Assembly (NCBI RefSeq): GCF_013377885.1
Contig: NZ_JABKAU010000010.1
Span: forward strand, 1-64,000
Source: Hymenobacter lapidiphilus
GTDB taxonomy: Bacteria > Bacteroidota > Bacteroidia > Cytophagales > Hymenobacteraceae
Reading direction: 5' to 3'
Length of the DNA: 64,000 nucleotides
This document shows positions 43,394 through 51,918 of this stretch, piece by piece (positions within the stretch are counted from its first letter, which is position 1; each line of letters begins with the position of its first letter). Position numbers and translations under genes: made by a program. Below the pieces are notes generated by a model. The model made no database searches, was not told where the DNA came from, and worked only from the letters and a program-made list of their open reading frames with translations.

Positions 43394-43415
43394 ACCCTCT
43401 TACCCCTCCTCGACT

Positions 43416-43637
43416 ATGGCGGCGCAAGCACTGCATTACCTGACCGACGAAACCGGCAAGCGCGAAGCTGTCGTGATTCCGATTGCGCGGTGGAAGGAGC
43501 TGGAAGCGTATTACGCCCAGCTTCGTCGCCGCGACGAGGTGCTGGAGGGTATGCGCAGTGCGCTGCTAGAAACTCGCGCTATCGAAGCCGGAAAGCAGCC
43601 GGGCGAGGATTTGCACGATTTTTTGGATTCGCTTTAA
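43416..43637 (+). CDS. Type II antitoxin partner of the RelE-like toxin
   Basis: 73 residues. The N-terminal beta segment (LHYLTDETGKREAVVIPIAR) and the helical, acidic tail (ETRAIEAGKQPGEDLHDFLD) match the small antitoxins found in front of RelE/ParE toxins in Bacteroidota, which wrap the toxin with their C-terminal half. It starts 22 bp after the duplicated dehydrogenase end and lies ten bases before the toxin gene. Confidence 0.75.
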   Translation: MAAQALHYLTDETGKREAVVIPIARWKELEAYYAQLRRRDEVLEGMRSALLETRAIEAGKQPGEDLHDFLDSL

Positions 43638-43646
43638 CCGCCCGCA

Positions 43647-44006
43647 GTGCCTGTTCGCGTCATTGCCACGGCTAACTTCAAGCGCGAAGCCAAGCCTTTA
43701 GTAAAGCGGTACCGCTCGTTGAAATCTGAACTGGCAGTTCTTGGAACTGCTCTACTGGTGCAGCCCGCTTTAGGGGAGCCGTTGGGGCAGGACTGCTATA
43801 AAATAAGGGTGGCTATTGCCAGCAAAGGCCAAGGCAAAAGCGGCGGGGCGCGGGTTATCACCTACCGGCGGGTATTGGATGCGCAAACCGGGACCGAGTG
43901 GGTTTTTCTACTCTCAATCTACGATAAGTCAGAGGTTGCGTCAATTGGGCGAGAGGAAATTCGGCAGTTATTGAAAGCGGTGCCGGATGATTTCCCGGAT
44001 GAGTGA
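43647..44006 (+). CDS. RelE/ParE-family toxin
   Basis: 119 residues from a GTG at 43647, ten bases after the antitoxin stop. The sequence NFKREAKPLVKRYRSLKSEL, CYKIRVAIASKGQGKSGGAR and WVFLLSIYDKSEVASI is typical of the RelE/ParE superfamily (HigB-like), whose members cleave mRNA on the ribosome or poison gyrase. Which target applies cannot be told here. It ends with a clear terminator. Confidence 0.85.
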   Translation: MPVRVIATANFKREAKPLVKRYRSLKSELAVLGTALLVQPALGEPLGQDCYKIRVAIASKGQGKSGGARVITYRRVLDAQTGTEWVFLLSIYDKSEVASIGREEIRQLLKAVPDDFPDE

Positions 44007-44030
44007 TATAGTGGCGTCTTGCACAGTTTA

Positions 44031-44066
44031 AAAACGGCCGTTCTGGAAACAGAGTGGCCGTTTTTG
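44031..44066. terminator. Bidirectional terminator after the toxin gene
   Basis: AAAACGGCC / GGCCGTTTTT stem-loop with A- and T-runs, serving the toxin gene on the plus strand and the DUF4268 gene on the minus strand. Confidence 0.8.
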
Positions 44067-44094
44067 TCTCCAGTCGAGGTATCGACCCGTCGCC

Positions 44095-44556
44095 CTACCG
44101 CAACTCGTCGAAAGCGTACTGCCCCGTGCTCCAAAACTCGTCCAACGCCACTAGCCGGGGCTTAAAGAAGGGGATGAGCCGGGGCCAGTCGTCGCGGGAG
44201 AACAGGTTGGCGGGGCGCAGTTCGTGGCAGATGCGGGCCAGCGGCTGGCCGCTTTCGTTGACGGCGGCCGGCTCCCAGGTCCAGGTTTCGCCGGTGATTT
44301 CTTCCAGCATCGGCCGCAACTCCCGGAACTGCTCGAAGAACAGCTCGCGCAGGCATTCGTCGGGGTGCGTTATTTCGATGCTGATAGTAGCGTGGCGGTT
44401 GTCGGCGTGCAGGCGGAAATACACGTGCTTGAGGCCGGTTTTGTAGTTCATCCAGTTCACTGGCCCGCCGTCGGCCGACGGTACGGGCTGCATGTACTGG
44501 CCCAGCGTGGTCCAGAAGGCCTGGCGGAGCTGGGTGGCTTCGGTCTTGCTATACAT
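44095..44556 (-). CDS. DUF4268 domain protein
   Basis: 153 residues from the ATG at 44556 (MYSKTEATQLRQAFWTTLGQ). The whole length matches DUF4268 (AFWTTLGQYMQPVPS, KHVYFRLHADNRHATISIEI, FFEQFRELRPMLEEI), a domain also found attached to nuclease-like proteins. It stands alone here; no enzymatic residues can be named. A -7 box ends only six bases before the ATG. Confidence 0.85.
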   Translation of the reverse strand: MYSKTEATQLRQAFWTTLGQYMQPVPSADGGPVNWMNYKTGLKHVYFRLHADNRHATISIEITHPDECLRELFFEQFRELRPMLEEITGETWTWEPAAVNESGQPLARICHELRPANLFSRDDWPRLIPFFKPRLVALDEFWSTGQYAFDELR

Positions 44557-44562
44557 AGGCGG

Positions 44563-44570
44563 CAAAGGTA
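44563..44570 (-). promoter_or_regulatory. -7 box next to the DUF4268 start codon
   Basis: TACCTTTG on the minus strand, six bases before the ATG, predicting a leader of one or two bases at most. Confidence 0.55.
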
Positions 44571-44695
44571 GCGGGCGGGCAAATGAGGCCAGCCGAACCC
44601 GGGCAAATGCGGCCCGCACTGCCAGGTTGCCCAACCCGCAGCTGCGTAAACCCGTTTTGCTGCGTAGTTTAGAGCCTCACTACGCCTCTCTCCCC

Positions 44696-45034
44696 ATGTC
44701 CGATTCTGCCCCCGCCAACGCCCTGGTACTGCTCGAATGCCTTGTGGCCGGTACCACCCACCGCCCCGGCCTGCGCGAGTTCGAACCCGCGCTACAGCCC
44801 GGCCAGGCCCTGGCCCTCACCCGCGAGGCCGACAGCTCCTACGACGACTGGGCTGTGCGCGTGCTCACCAGTGGTTCCGGCGAGGCGTTCTGGCTTGGCT
44901 ACCTGCCCGAAGGCCGCAACGAAACCGTTGCCCGCCTGCTCGACGCCGGCTACCCGCTCTCGGCCCGCCTCACCCACAAAGCCTGGGAAGATGAGTGGCT
45001 GCATCTGGAAATTGAAGTGCTGCTGGCCCAGTAG
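44696..45034 (+). CDS. HIRAN domain protein
   Basis: 112 residues from the ATG at 44696 (MSDSAPANALVLLECLVAGT). The HIRAN fold is indicated by CLVAGTTHRPGLREFEPALQ, LTREADSSYDDWAVRVLT and GYLPEGRNETVARLLDAGYP. HIRAN domains bind 3' single-stranded DNA ends in eukaryotic HLTF and occur as small stand-alone proteins in bacteria; DNA binding is a reasonable but untested guess. A TAGTTTAG at 44665-44672 could be its -7 box. Confidence 0.8.
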   Translation: MSDSAPANALVLLECLVAGTTHRPGLREFEPALQPGQALALTREADSSYDDWAVRVLTSGSGEAFWLGYLPEGRNETVARLLDAGYPLSARLTHKAWEDEWLHLEIEVLLAQ

Positions 45035-45052
45035 AACGAATCAGCAGGAACT

Positions 45053-45226
45053 GAAGCTGTTTAGAAAGTCAAAAGGACGTCATGCTTCATCTGGCGTCCG
45101 CGCAGCCGAAGCACCTCTACCGTTTCGTTACAGTCATTCAGCGAAGCGGTAGAGATGCTTCGGCTGCGCGGACGCCAGATGAAGCATGACGTTCTAATTG
45201 ATTCCGGGTACTTCCTAAACAGCTTC
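45053..45226. repeat. Dispersed hairpin element, family A, with altered arms
   Basis: Outer flanks (GAAGCTGTTTAGAAAGTCAA, CTTCCTAAACAGCTTC) and the loop are the same as in the element at 5000-5152, yet the arms hold an extra TCATCTGGCGTCCGC in place of GAGC, and the change is mirrored in both arms. The same arm insert occurs at 10494-10664. Confidence 0.92.
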
Positions 45227-45228
45227 AC

Positions 45229-45377
45229 TGTTATAGAACGGTCGTTCTGAGCGAAGGCGCAGCCGTAGTTGAAGAATCCCCACCGCCAAAGTATTTCCCA
45301 ACGACAGGATTACTATGGCGGTAGAGATTCTTCGACTGCGACTGCGCCTTCGCTCAGAATGACTGTTCTATAATAGT
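45229..45377. repeat. Hairpin element with GAGCGAAGGCGCAG core, tandem to the previous one
   Basis: Arms of about 60 nt (TTATAGAACGGTCGTTCTGA... and its complement up to 45377) pair with roughly eight mismatches. Directly abuts the family A element, so two long hairpins sit side by side between convergent genes. Confidence 0.85.
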
Positions 45378-45409
45378 TCTTCTATTGCTCGCCGTCCACA
45401 GTTCACCGC

Positions 45410-46378
45410 CTACAGTTCATCGGCCAGGGCCAGCACTTGCTGCCGGGCCAACGCTATGTCGGGGTGGTTGGGGAAGTGCTGCTGCACCCATTGCGTGAAG
45501 CCGCTCACGATGCTGCCTACTGCCTCGCGGTTGCTGGCCGGCGCTGGCTCGCTGGCCCGGCGCTCCTCCTCCGATAAGGTCGGGAAGGAGTCCTCCAGTC
45601 CGATGTGGCTCATCAAATCCGACACGAACACCATGCCGCATACCTGCAGGGCTTGGTAGAGCTGCACCACTTCGGGCATACTGAGCGGCAGTGGCGCGTG
45701 GGCCTGCGCGTGGCCGAGCCGGGCAATAAGCGGCTCCAGGGTGGCGGGCTGCAGGTGGGGCAGCGCCCGCACGGCCTGCGCGAACGGATGGTCGGTGTCC
45801 TGCGGCAGGCTGACGGCCAGCAGCAGCGCCAAACGCATAATGTGCAGCTGCGGCGGCAACGGCCGCAACTCGGCCACGGGGCGGGCGGCCATTTGCGCGG
45901 CCAAAAACTCTGCAAAAGCCTCCTCGACTGCCAGCCGATGCAGGCCCAGCGAAGCCGCGCCTGCCGGGGCCGCTACATGCTCTTCCAGCTGCCCCAGAAA
46001 GGCCCCGCTCAGCTGCTGGCAGTAGGCGAGCAGCTGCCCCAGCTGTTCCTCGGTAATGCTCATCGCCTGCCGCACGTAAGCCAGTACCGGCGCGGCTAAG
46101 CTGGTTTCCAGCGTCAGGCCCCCTAGCAGCAGCAGGTGGTATACGGCCAGCGGCTCCTGCCGCAAAGCCGCCAGCAGCTGCGCGTGGCTACCGATGCCGT
46201 TGAGCCGCTGCACGGTAGCTGCATCGAGGCCGCTAAGCTGGTGGATACGGTCGGTGGCGGGCGTGGCGGGCCGGCTCAGCAGTTCCAGCGCGGCCATGCC
46301 GTGCAGGTTCAGGGTGTGGGTGAGCTGGGCGTAGAAATCGGCTGGCAGAGTATCGAGCCAGGAATTGGAAGCGGGCAT
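45410..46378 (-). CDS. Hypothetical helical protein, 322 aa
   Basis: Soluble, Ala/Leu-rich protein starting MPASNSWLDTLPADFYAQLT, predicted to be almost entirely helical, without signal peptide, membrane helix or catalytic motif that I can name. Codon use is normal. A TACCTTGC at 46402-46409 on the minus strand could be its -7 box. Neighbours (HIRAN, ruvB) give no functional hint. Confidence 0.6.
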   Translation of the reverse strand: MPASNSWLDTLPADFYAQLTHTLNLHGMAALELLSRPATPATDRIHQLSGLDAATVQRLNGIGSHAQLLAALRQEPLAVYHLLLLGGLTLETSLAAPVLAYVRQAMSITEEQLGQLLAYCQQLSGAFLGQLEEHVAAPAGAASLGLHRLAVEEAFAEFLAAQMAARPVAELRPLPPQLHIMRLALLLAVSLPQDTDHPFAQAVRALPHLQPATLEPLIARLGHAQAHAPLPLSMPEVVQLYQALQVCGMVFVSDLMSHIGLEDSFPTLSEEERRASEPAPASNREAVGSIVSGFTQWVQQHFPNHPDIALARQQVLALADEL

Positions 46379-46507
46379 ATGCGAGGCAGCGGGTTAAGGC
46401 TGCAAGGTACAGCCTTGGCCTGCTGATTGGAAGTAACAACGCCCATACAGCAAGCCTGCAGTCTTTAAACAGAAAAACTTCTTAAAAAGTCGTTAACGCT
46501 AATGAGC

Positions 46508-46600
46508 CCGTCATGCTGGGCCTGTCGAAGCATCTCTGCCGCTTCGTTGCAACCGTTGCCACAAAGTGGGAGAGATGCTTCGGCAGGCTCAGCATGACGT
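46508..46600. repeat. Dispersed hairpin element, family A variant
   Basis: CGTCATGCTGGGCCTGTCGA (from 46509) and its complement ending at 46600 pair through GAAGCATCTCTGCCGCTT with a few mismatches. GCCTGTCGAAG replaces the GCGCAGCCGAAG of the standard core in both arms. Confidence 0.88.
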
Positions 46601-46711
46601 TTCTTTAACTTTTCAGACAGCTCCATAAGTGCAATTGCTAATCATGTTAGCCGTATTCAAGGTGCCAACTATTTTTTGCTAAAAAAGGCACCAAGGCCGG
46701 CGGCAAAGTGT

Positions 46712-46719
46712 TACCTTTC
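46712..46719 (+). promoter_or_regulatory. -7 box of ruvB
   Basis: TACCTTTC, 25 bp before the ATG. Confidence 0.5.
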
Positions 46720-46744
46720 GACACGCTGAATTATTGCCAGACTT

Positions 46745-47791
46745 ATGCGCGAACCGCTCCTGACGGGTGACACCGAACACTACGACGCCACCGATAAAGA
46801 CATTGACAAGGCCCTGCGGCCGCTTTCCTTCGACGACTTCGCCGGCCAGGATAAGGTGGTGGAAAACCTGAAGGTATTCGTGGCCGCCGCCAAACGCCGC
46901 GGCGACGCCCTCGACCATGTGCTGCTGCACGGCCCTCCCGGACTGGGCAAAACCACGCTCTCGCACATCATCGCCAACGAGCTCGAATCGGGTATCAAAA
47001 TGACCTCGGGCCCGGTGCTCGACAAGCCTTCCGACCTGGCCGGCCTGCTCACCAACCTGGAGCCGCACGATGTACTCTTCATCGACGAAATTCACCGCCT
47101 CAACCCGGTAGTGGAGGAGTACCTGTACTCGGCCATGGAGGACTACCGCATCGACATCATGCTCGATTCGGGTCCCAATGCCCGCTCAGTGCAGATTTCC
47201 CTGTCGCCGTTCACCCTCATCGGGGCCACTACGCGCTCGGGTATGCTCACGGCGCCGTTGCGAGCCCGTTTCGGCATCAGCTCCCGCCTGGAGTACTACG
47301 ATGCCAAGCTGCTGACCAGCATCGTGGGCCGCTCGGCCGAAATCCTGGCCACGCCCATTCACGACGAGGCGGCTTACGAAATTGCCCGCCGCTCGCGTGG
47401 CACCCCGCGCATCGCCAACAACCTGCTGCGCCGCACCCGCGACTTTGCCCAGATCAAAGGTACCGGCACCATCACGCAGGATATTGCCCAGTTCGCCCTC
47501 AATGCCCTCGACGTAGACGCCCGCGGCCTCGATGACATGGATAAGCGCATTCTGACTACCATCATCGACAAGTTTAAGGGTGGTCCGGTAGGCATTAGCA
47601 CCATTGCCACGGCCTGTGGCGAAGAAGGCGAAACTATTGAGGAGGTGTACGAGCCCTTCCTGATTCAGGAAGGCTACATCAAGCGTACCAGCCGCGGCCG
47701 CGAGGCTACCGAGGCAGCTTACCAGCACCTGGGCCGGCCTATGCCGCAGCACCTGCGCGGCAACTCCTCCACCGGCGAGCTGTTCAGTTAG
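46745..47791 (+). CDS. ruvB: Holliday junction branch migration helicase RuvB
   Basis: 348 residues. RuvB is the AAA+ motor that, with RuvA, drives branch migration. [20 protein letters not shown] is Walker [21 protein letters not shown]alker [20 protein letters not shown] holds the Arg finger, and the C-terminal winged helix has [20 protein letters not shown]. ruvA and ruvC are not adjacent, as is common in Bacteroidota. A 28-bp perfect hairpin follows. Confidence 0.98.
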   Translation: MREPLLTGDTEHYDATDKDIDKALRPLSFDDFAGQDKVVENLKVFVAAAKRRGDALDHVLLHGPPGLGKTTLSHIIANELESGIKMTSGPVLDKPSDLAGLLTNLEPHDVLFIDEIHRLNPVVEEYLYSAMEDYRIDIMLDSGPNARSVQISLSPFTLIGATTRSGMLTAPLRARFGISSRLEYYDAKLLTSIVGRSAEILATPIHDEAAYEIARRSRGTPRIANNLLRRTRDFAQIKGTGTITQDIAQFALNALDVDARGLDDMDKRILTTIIDKFKGGPVGISTIATACGEEGETIEEVYEPFLIQEGYIKRTSRGREATEAAYQHLGRPMPQHLRGNSSTGELFS

Positions 47792-47798
47792 GCTGCAT

Positions 47799-47867
47799 AG
47801 CCAACCACAAACGGCCCGGCCCCTGCTACCATTTGGCTGGCAGGGGCCGGGCCGTTTGTGGTTGGCT
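47799..47867. terminator. Long hairpin after ruvB
   Basis: Perfect 28-nt arms (47799-47826 and 47840-47867; AGCCAACCACAAACGGCCCG...) around a 13-nt loop, eight bases past the ruvB stop codon. No T-run follows. Its build resembles the hairpin at 55487-55557. Confidence 0.75.
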
Positions 47868-47890
47868 AAGGCGCTGAAACAACAGGGTTC

Positions 47891-48160
47891 AGATACTGCT
47901 TTGCAGCCGGCAAATGGTTGGGAGCCAGCTACGCCTCGAATACCAGTAGTGCCTTCACGGCCACCGGCAACAATACCGGCAACAATTTCGAGCTGGCCAT
48001 TGCCGTCGCCATTGGTGTGTTTGGCTTCAACTCGGGTCAGGCTTTTGCCGGCGTTATCGGGCCACTTATTTAAGTGCCTACCCTCATTGTCTTGGTGAAT
48101 GTTGCGCGCTGGCTACGCCGCCGCTGGTACGTCGGCTTGCCCATAAAGACAGGTGCCTGA
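47891..48160 (+). pseudogene. 3' remnant of an ACR3-type arsenite exporter gene
   Basis: In one frame the sequence reads [48 protein letters not shown], stop (TAA 48071-48073), VPTLIVLVNVARWLRRRWY, ending at TGA 48158-48160. This is the C-terminal end of ACR3/ArsB-type arsenite efflux proteins, in which GPLVEVP is usual; here the Glu codon has become TAA. A 12-bp in-frame tandem duplication (ACCGGCAACAAT twice) adds TGNN. No start or N-terminal portion is present; the upstream part is replaced by the hairpin after ruvB. Confidence 0.8.
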
Positions 48161-48432
48161 TTTCTGCTCGCTGATTGATCAACTCGCACTATTAGAGGTT
48201 TTTAGAAGGCTTCGGATGTAGCTTTTCGGGCGTTTACTGTTGCGTTCAGGCAGGAAATGATCTGAAAAGCCGGCGAAACGGTTCAGCCGCGCGTTCAGCC
48301 GGAATACCTAAATTGCCTTTTCAATGACGGGTGCATATGGTGCCGGTGCCCCCCTGATGCCGGGGGCCCGCACTTGTAGTTGCACTCCATTACCTGGTGC
48401 CTTTAGCCTTTTGCTCTAACTACCCGTTGCTC
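48161..48432. other. Intergenic stretch without recognised feature
   Basis: 272 bp between the arsenite-exporter remnant and the next gene. A GC hairpin near 48346-48372 (GTGCCCCCC / GGGGGCCCGCAC) is the only structure; no T-run follows it. The promoter of the gene at 48433 must lie here but no consensus -7 box is clear. Confidence 0.5.
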
Positions 48433-48846
48433 ATGCCTGCTGCCTCCCGGCTTTACTTCAACAACCCTGTGGGGAGGGTGATGGAACACCCCGAGGGGTA
48501 CGCCCATATTATCTACGAACCCGGCCTTCGCCGGCTCGATTATCTGCAGTCCTTTCTTACCCATACCGGCAAGCTCCTGGAATTGCGGGGCTGGAACAGG
48601 CTGCTGGGCGACCAGCGGCTGATGACGGCCTTTACACCCGAGGAAAGCGAATGGATTGTTAATTACTGGCTTACGGCCGAGCAGCGGGGCGTTGCCCGCA
48701 TTTATGGCGCTGTATTGCTGCCCAAAGACGATATTGCCCGTCTTCCTACCAGCCAGCTGATGACTGATGCCCACGTGGCCGCGCTTACCTACCGCATGTT
48801 CGATTCGGAGGAGGCAGCGCAGCAGTGGCTGCGGCAAGTGTCATAA
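48433..48846 (+). CDS. STAS/SpoIIAA-like protein, copy 1
   Basis: 137 residues from the ATG at 48433 (MPAASRLYFNNPVGRVMEHP). Short alternating strands and helices (GYAHIIYEPGLRRLDYLQSF, RIYGAVLLPKDDIARLP, ALTYRMFDSEEAAQQWLRQ) suggest the SpoIIAA-like fold seen in small Bacteroidota signalling proteins. It has the same length and layout as the protein at 49024-49422, and both precede a multi-PAS protein, so a signalling role is likely. It lacks a clear SpoIIAA phosphoserine. Confidence 0.6.
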   Translation: MPAASRLYFNNPVGRVMEHPEGYAHIIYEPGLRRLDYLQSFLTHTGKLLELRGWNRLLGDQRLMTAFTPEESEWIVNYWLTAEQRGVARIYGAVLLPKDDIARLPTSQLMTDAHVAALTYRMFDSEEAAQQWLRQVS

Positions 48847-49023
48847 GCGCCCGGCGGCCGCGGTAGCCGGGGCGTTCAAACGAGCCTATCACATGGCGAA
48901 ATAGCACAGAGAAGGTTGTATACCGCCTTTTGTATTCATCGTGCATTAGGGCGCCCGTTTTCCAGGCCTGCCCTAACCCAACGTGGCTGCGACCGTACAC
49001 CTGCCACCACCTCTTAGTTTGCA

Positions 49024-49422
49024 ATGGCCAACCGCATCCTTTACGACTCGCCTGTCCTGACCATTTCCATCAATTACATTGATGACTGGCTGTACCTCGA
49101 CTGGCACGGCCGGCTCAATGATGACGACATTATGCCCGGGGCGCTCAAGCTGCTGGAGCTGTTGCAGCAGGAGCGCTGCGCTAAAATACTTAACGACAAT
49201 ACCCACGTGTCGGGCTTGTGGGCCGATGCGGCCAAATGGGGCAGCGACGTGCTTTTTCCGCAGCTCCATGCTGCCGGCTGTCGTTACTTTTCGTGGGTAC
49301 ACTCGCCCGAGCGCTACAGCCAGCTTTCGGCCGAACTGGCCATGCAGCAAACTTCCTCCGGTATTACGTTCATGTCCTTCCACGACCTGCCCACGGCCGC
49401 TGCGTGGCTCCGTCGTATGTAA
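49024..49422 (+). CDS. STAS/SpoIIAA-like protein, copy 2
   Basis: 132 residues (MANRILYDSPVLTISINYID). Pattern DDWLYLDWHGRLNDDDIMPG, KILNDNTHVSGLWADAAKWG and FHDLPTAAAWLRRM resembles the first copy and a family of small SpoIIAA-like proteins. It is 177 bp after the first copy, on the same strand, and 40 bp before the PAS protein. A STAS-type partner or regulator role is inferred from fold and setting only. Confidence 0.6.
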   Translation: MANRILYDSPVLTISINYIDDWLYLDWHGRLNDDDIMPGALKLLELLQQERCAKILNDNTHVSGLWADAAKWGSDVLFPQLHAAGCRYFSWVHSPERYSQLSAELAMQQTSSGITFMSFHDLPTAAAWLRRM

Positions 49423-49462
49423 GTAAAGGCTCATCGCCTGCTCTTTTTCTAGTTCTCGCGCC

Positions 49463-50770
49463 ATGACTCTCCCTCTTCCTGCCCCCGGCACGTTCTATTC
49501 TTTGTGGCAGCTGCCCGAGCATTATATGCTGGTGGCACCCGACCATACCATTCTGGACGCCACCGACCTGTACCTGACGACCACGCTGCTGGAACGCGCC
49601 GACATTGTGGGCCGCGATGTATTCGATGTTTTCCCCCGCGAAGAGCAAAGCGAGTGGCAGGTGCTTTTCAATTCGCTTGAGTACGTGCGCCAGCACGCCA
49701 CGGCCCACACCATGCCCCGCATCCGCTACGACCTGCAGCGCCCCGCCGCACAGGGTGGCGGCCTGGAGGAGCGGTACTGGCAGACGACCAACTACCCCCA
49801 GTTCGACGACCAAGGCCAGCTCCAGACTATTCTGCTCAAAACAGAAGATGTAACCGCGCAGCATCGCGCCGAGCAGCAGGCCCAGGCCATCGAGCGCGAA
49901 CTGCTCGAAAGCCAGGAGCGGACCCACTTTATCCTCGAGTCGCTACCCGTTATGGTCTGGACTACCCAGCCCGACGGGGCGGCCGATTACTTCAACCAGC
50001 GCTGGCTCAATTTTACGGGCAAGCCGATGGAGGCCGAAACCAATTCTGGCTGGCTTGATGGGGTACACCCCGACGACCGGGCCGGTGCGGCTGCCGCCTG
50101 GCGCGGGGCCTACGAGTCGGGGGAGGCTTACCAGACCGAATACCGCCTGCGCTGTGCCGACGGCGACTACCGCTGGGTACTGGCCCGTGGCATCCCGCGC
50201 CGCACTGCCGAGGGTGTTGTAACCATGTGGGTAGGTTGCAGCGTCGATATTCAGGATCAGAAACTGATGGTACTGGAGCTGCTGCAAGCCAGCGAAGAGC
50301 AGGCAGCGCTTTCCGATCAGGCGTACCAGGCCTACCAGCTCGCACAGTCGCAGCGCGAAACGTTTTACGCCCTGTTTCAGCAGGCACCCGCCCTCATCGG
50401 TATTGCCCGCGGGCCGCAGCACATATTCGAGTTCGCCAACCCGCCCTACTACGAGCTATTTGCCACCGACGACATCATTGGCCGGTCGGTGCTGGAAGTA
50501 GTGCCCGAGGCTGCCGAACAGGGCTACATCGCGCTGCTCGATAATGTGTACCAGACGGGGGAGCCTTTCTCTGGCAAGCAGATGCCGTTGCAGCTCCACC
50601 GGCGTGCCACGGGCCAGATCGAGGAACGGTATTTCGACTTCTCGTATCAGGCGCTGCGTGAAAAAGGACAAATTGTGGGGGTGATCAGCTTTGCCTTCGA
50701 TGTAACTGAACTTGTGGAGGCCCGCCATAAGCTAGAAGGCCTGTTGCCACAACCCCCGGCTGCCTCCTAG
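49463..50770 (+). CDS. Multi-PAS domain protein without a kinase domain
   Basis: 435 residues with three PAS-like units: about 15-140 (MLVAPDHTILDATDLYLTT), about 150-275 (SLPVMVWTTQPDGAADYFN with the PAC motif RCADGDYRWVLARG) and about 295-425 (PALIGIARGPQHIFEFANPP). Multi-PAS proteins usually end in HisKA/HATPase domains; here the frame stops after the third PAS. It may be a sensor that acts through the neighbouring STAS-like, CZB-like or GAF proteins, or a truncated kinase; no kinase fragment is seen downstream. Confidence 0.82.
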   Translation: MTLPLPAPGTFYSLWQLPEHYMLVAPDHTILDATDLYLTTTLLERADIVGRDVFDVFPREEQSEWQVLFNSLEYVRQHATAHTMPRIRYDLQRPAAQGGGLEERYWQTTNYPQFDDQGQLQTILLKTEDVTAQHRAEQQAQAIERELLESQERTHFILESLPVMVWTTQPDGAADYFNQRWLNFTGKPMEAETNSGWLDGVHPDDRAGAAAAWRGAYESGEAYQTEYRLRCADGDYRWVLARGIPRRTAEGVVTMWVGCSVDIQDQKLMVLELLQASEEQAALSDQAYQAYQLAQSQRETFYALFQQAPALIGIARGPQHIFEFANPPYYELFATDDIIGRSVLEVVPEAAEQGYIALLDNVYQTGEPFSGKQMPLQLHRRATGQIEERYFDFSYQALREKGQIVGVISFAFDVTELVEARHKLEGLLPQPPAAS

Positions 50771-50812
50771 GTAAGCGAGTGTGCTCCCCAGGTTTTGCTC
50801 ACTTCCTCACCC

Positions 50813-51157
50813 ATGGATCTTACTACTCTTGATATTCAGCAAGCCCGCATTAAACAGATTCTGTTTAAGTCGCAGCTGCGCTCGGTACTCTACGGGGTGC
50901 GCGAGGCCGATGAGAACCTGTTCTCGCTGCAAAACAATGCATTGGGCCTGTGGCTGAGCACTGAGGTAAAGCCCCGCTACCCCAACCGGCCCGAAGTGCG
51001 CGAAGCCGAGCGCCTGCTCCAGCAGCTGCTGAATACGGGCCGCGAGCTGGCGACGCAATACCGCCAGGGTCACATCGACGAAGCTCGCCGGGGCCTGACG
51101 CGCATTGAGCAGGTTGGCGAAGAGCTGGTTGCCGTGTTGCAACGGCTCAGCACGTAA
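50813..51157 (+). CDS. CZB-like helical protein lacking the zinc ligands
   Basis: 114 residues from the ATG at 50813 (MDLTTLDIQQARIKQILFKS). The order RLRSVLYG-like, NNALGLWLSTEVKPRYP, REAERLLQQLLNTGRELATQ and DEARRGLTRIEQVGEELVAV follows chemoreceptor zinc-binding (CZB) domains. In CZB the ligands are one Cys before LGxWL and three His; here the Cys position is Asn and the His positions are Arg, Gln and others. It probably keeps the four-helix fold without zinc. It is 42 bp after the PAS protein. Confidence 0.6.
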   Translation: MDLTTLDIQQARIKQILFKSQLRSVLYGVREADENLFSLQNNALGLWLSTEVKPRYPNRPEVREAERLLQQLLNTGRELATQYRQGHIDEARRGLTRIEQVGEELVAVLQRLST

Positions 51158-51203
51158 CCTCCAAAGCTGGTAGCCTAAACCCGAACCGAGAGACAGACAG
51201 CGG

Positions 51204-51782
51204 TCAGGCTTTGCTGCCTAGCTGTTGCCGGAGTTCGTTGAGCTGCCGCTCGTTTTCCTGGGCGGCCTGCCGGGCAGCCAGTCGCAGTTCAAGCTCATCC
51301 ATAGCAATGGCCGCCATATCCTGCAGAACCAGCTTCTGGTTTTCGTTCAGGTAGCGTTGCTTCTGGTCGATGAGGCAGAAGGTGCCCAGGCGGTAGCCGT
51401 CGTGGGTTTGTAGCGGGGCGGCGGCGTAAAACCGAAGGCCAAATTCGCCCGCCACAAGTGGGTTAGCAAGGGTGCGCGGGTCGTTGCGGGCATCTTCCAC
51501 AATGTACACTTCATCGGAGAGGATGGCCGAGTCGCATAGGCCGCCGCCCCGGTCAATCTGCTCGGCATCCAGGCCGTGGCGCGACTTAAACCATATCCGG
51601 TCTTCATCAACCAGACTGATAATGGCAATGGGCATATTGAATACCCTGGCGGCGAGGCCTGCCAGCCGGTTCATGCTGCCATCCCGCGGCGTGTCGAGGA
51701 TATCGTAGCGCTTCAATGCTTGCAGGCGGGCTGCTTCAAGGGTAATTTCAGATTGAATTAACATAGCAGGAGGGATTGACAT
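51204..51782 (-). CDS. GAF domain protein
   Basis: 192 residues from the ATG at 51782 (MSIPPAMLIQSEITLEAARL); an ATG at 51764 gives 186. A single GAF domain begins RYDILDTPRDGSMNRLAGLA and shows MPIAIISLVDEDRIWFKSRH, the pattern of the stand-alone GAF proteins and GAF-kinases of Bacteroidota. A short coiled C-terminus follows. Ligand unknown. It converges with the CZB-like gene and could act with the PAS/STAS group. Confidence 0.82.
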   Translation of the reverse strand: MSIPPAMLIQSEITLEAARLQALKRYDILDTPRDGSMNRLAGLAARVFNMPIAIISLVDEDRIWFKSRHGLDAEQIDRGGGLCDSAILSDEVYIVEDARNDPRTLANPLVAGEFGLRFYAAAPLQTHDGYRLGTFCLIDQKQRYLNENQKLVLQDMAAIAMDELELRLAARQAAQENERQLNELRQQLGSKA

Positions 51783-51918
51783 AACGGAAGTAATTTGCCA
51801 ATAATACGGGTAATTTCCTGGGCCAGAGGCTGCCGGGCTAGCTCTTGCAAACTGGACTGGCCCGGCAGCCTGGAGCGGTAAACGGGAACAAGTAGGAGCG
51901 GTATGCCTTCTGCAGGGG

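Noticed and set aside
47856..48098. 80-codon open frame downstream of ruvB
   Set aside because: Different frame from the ACR3 remnant; composition is not protein-like.
49463..50770. Considered the PAS protein as a histidine kinase
   Set aside because: No HisKA or HATPase motif follows the third PAS unit in this frame or downstream.
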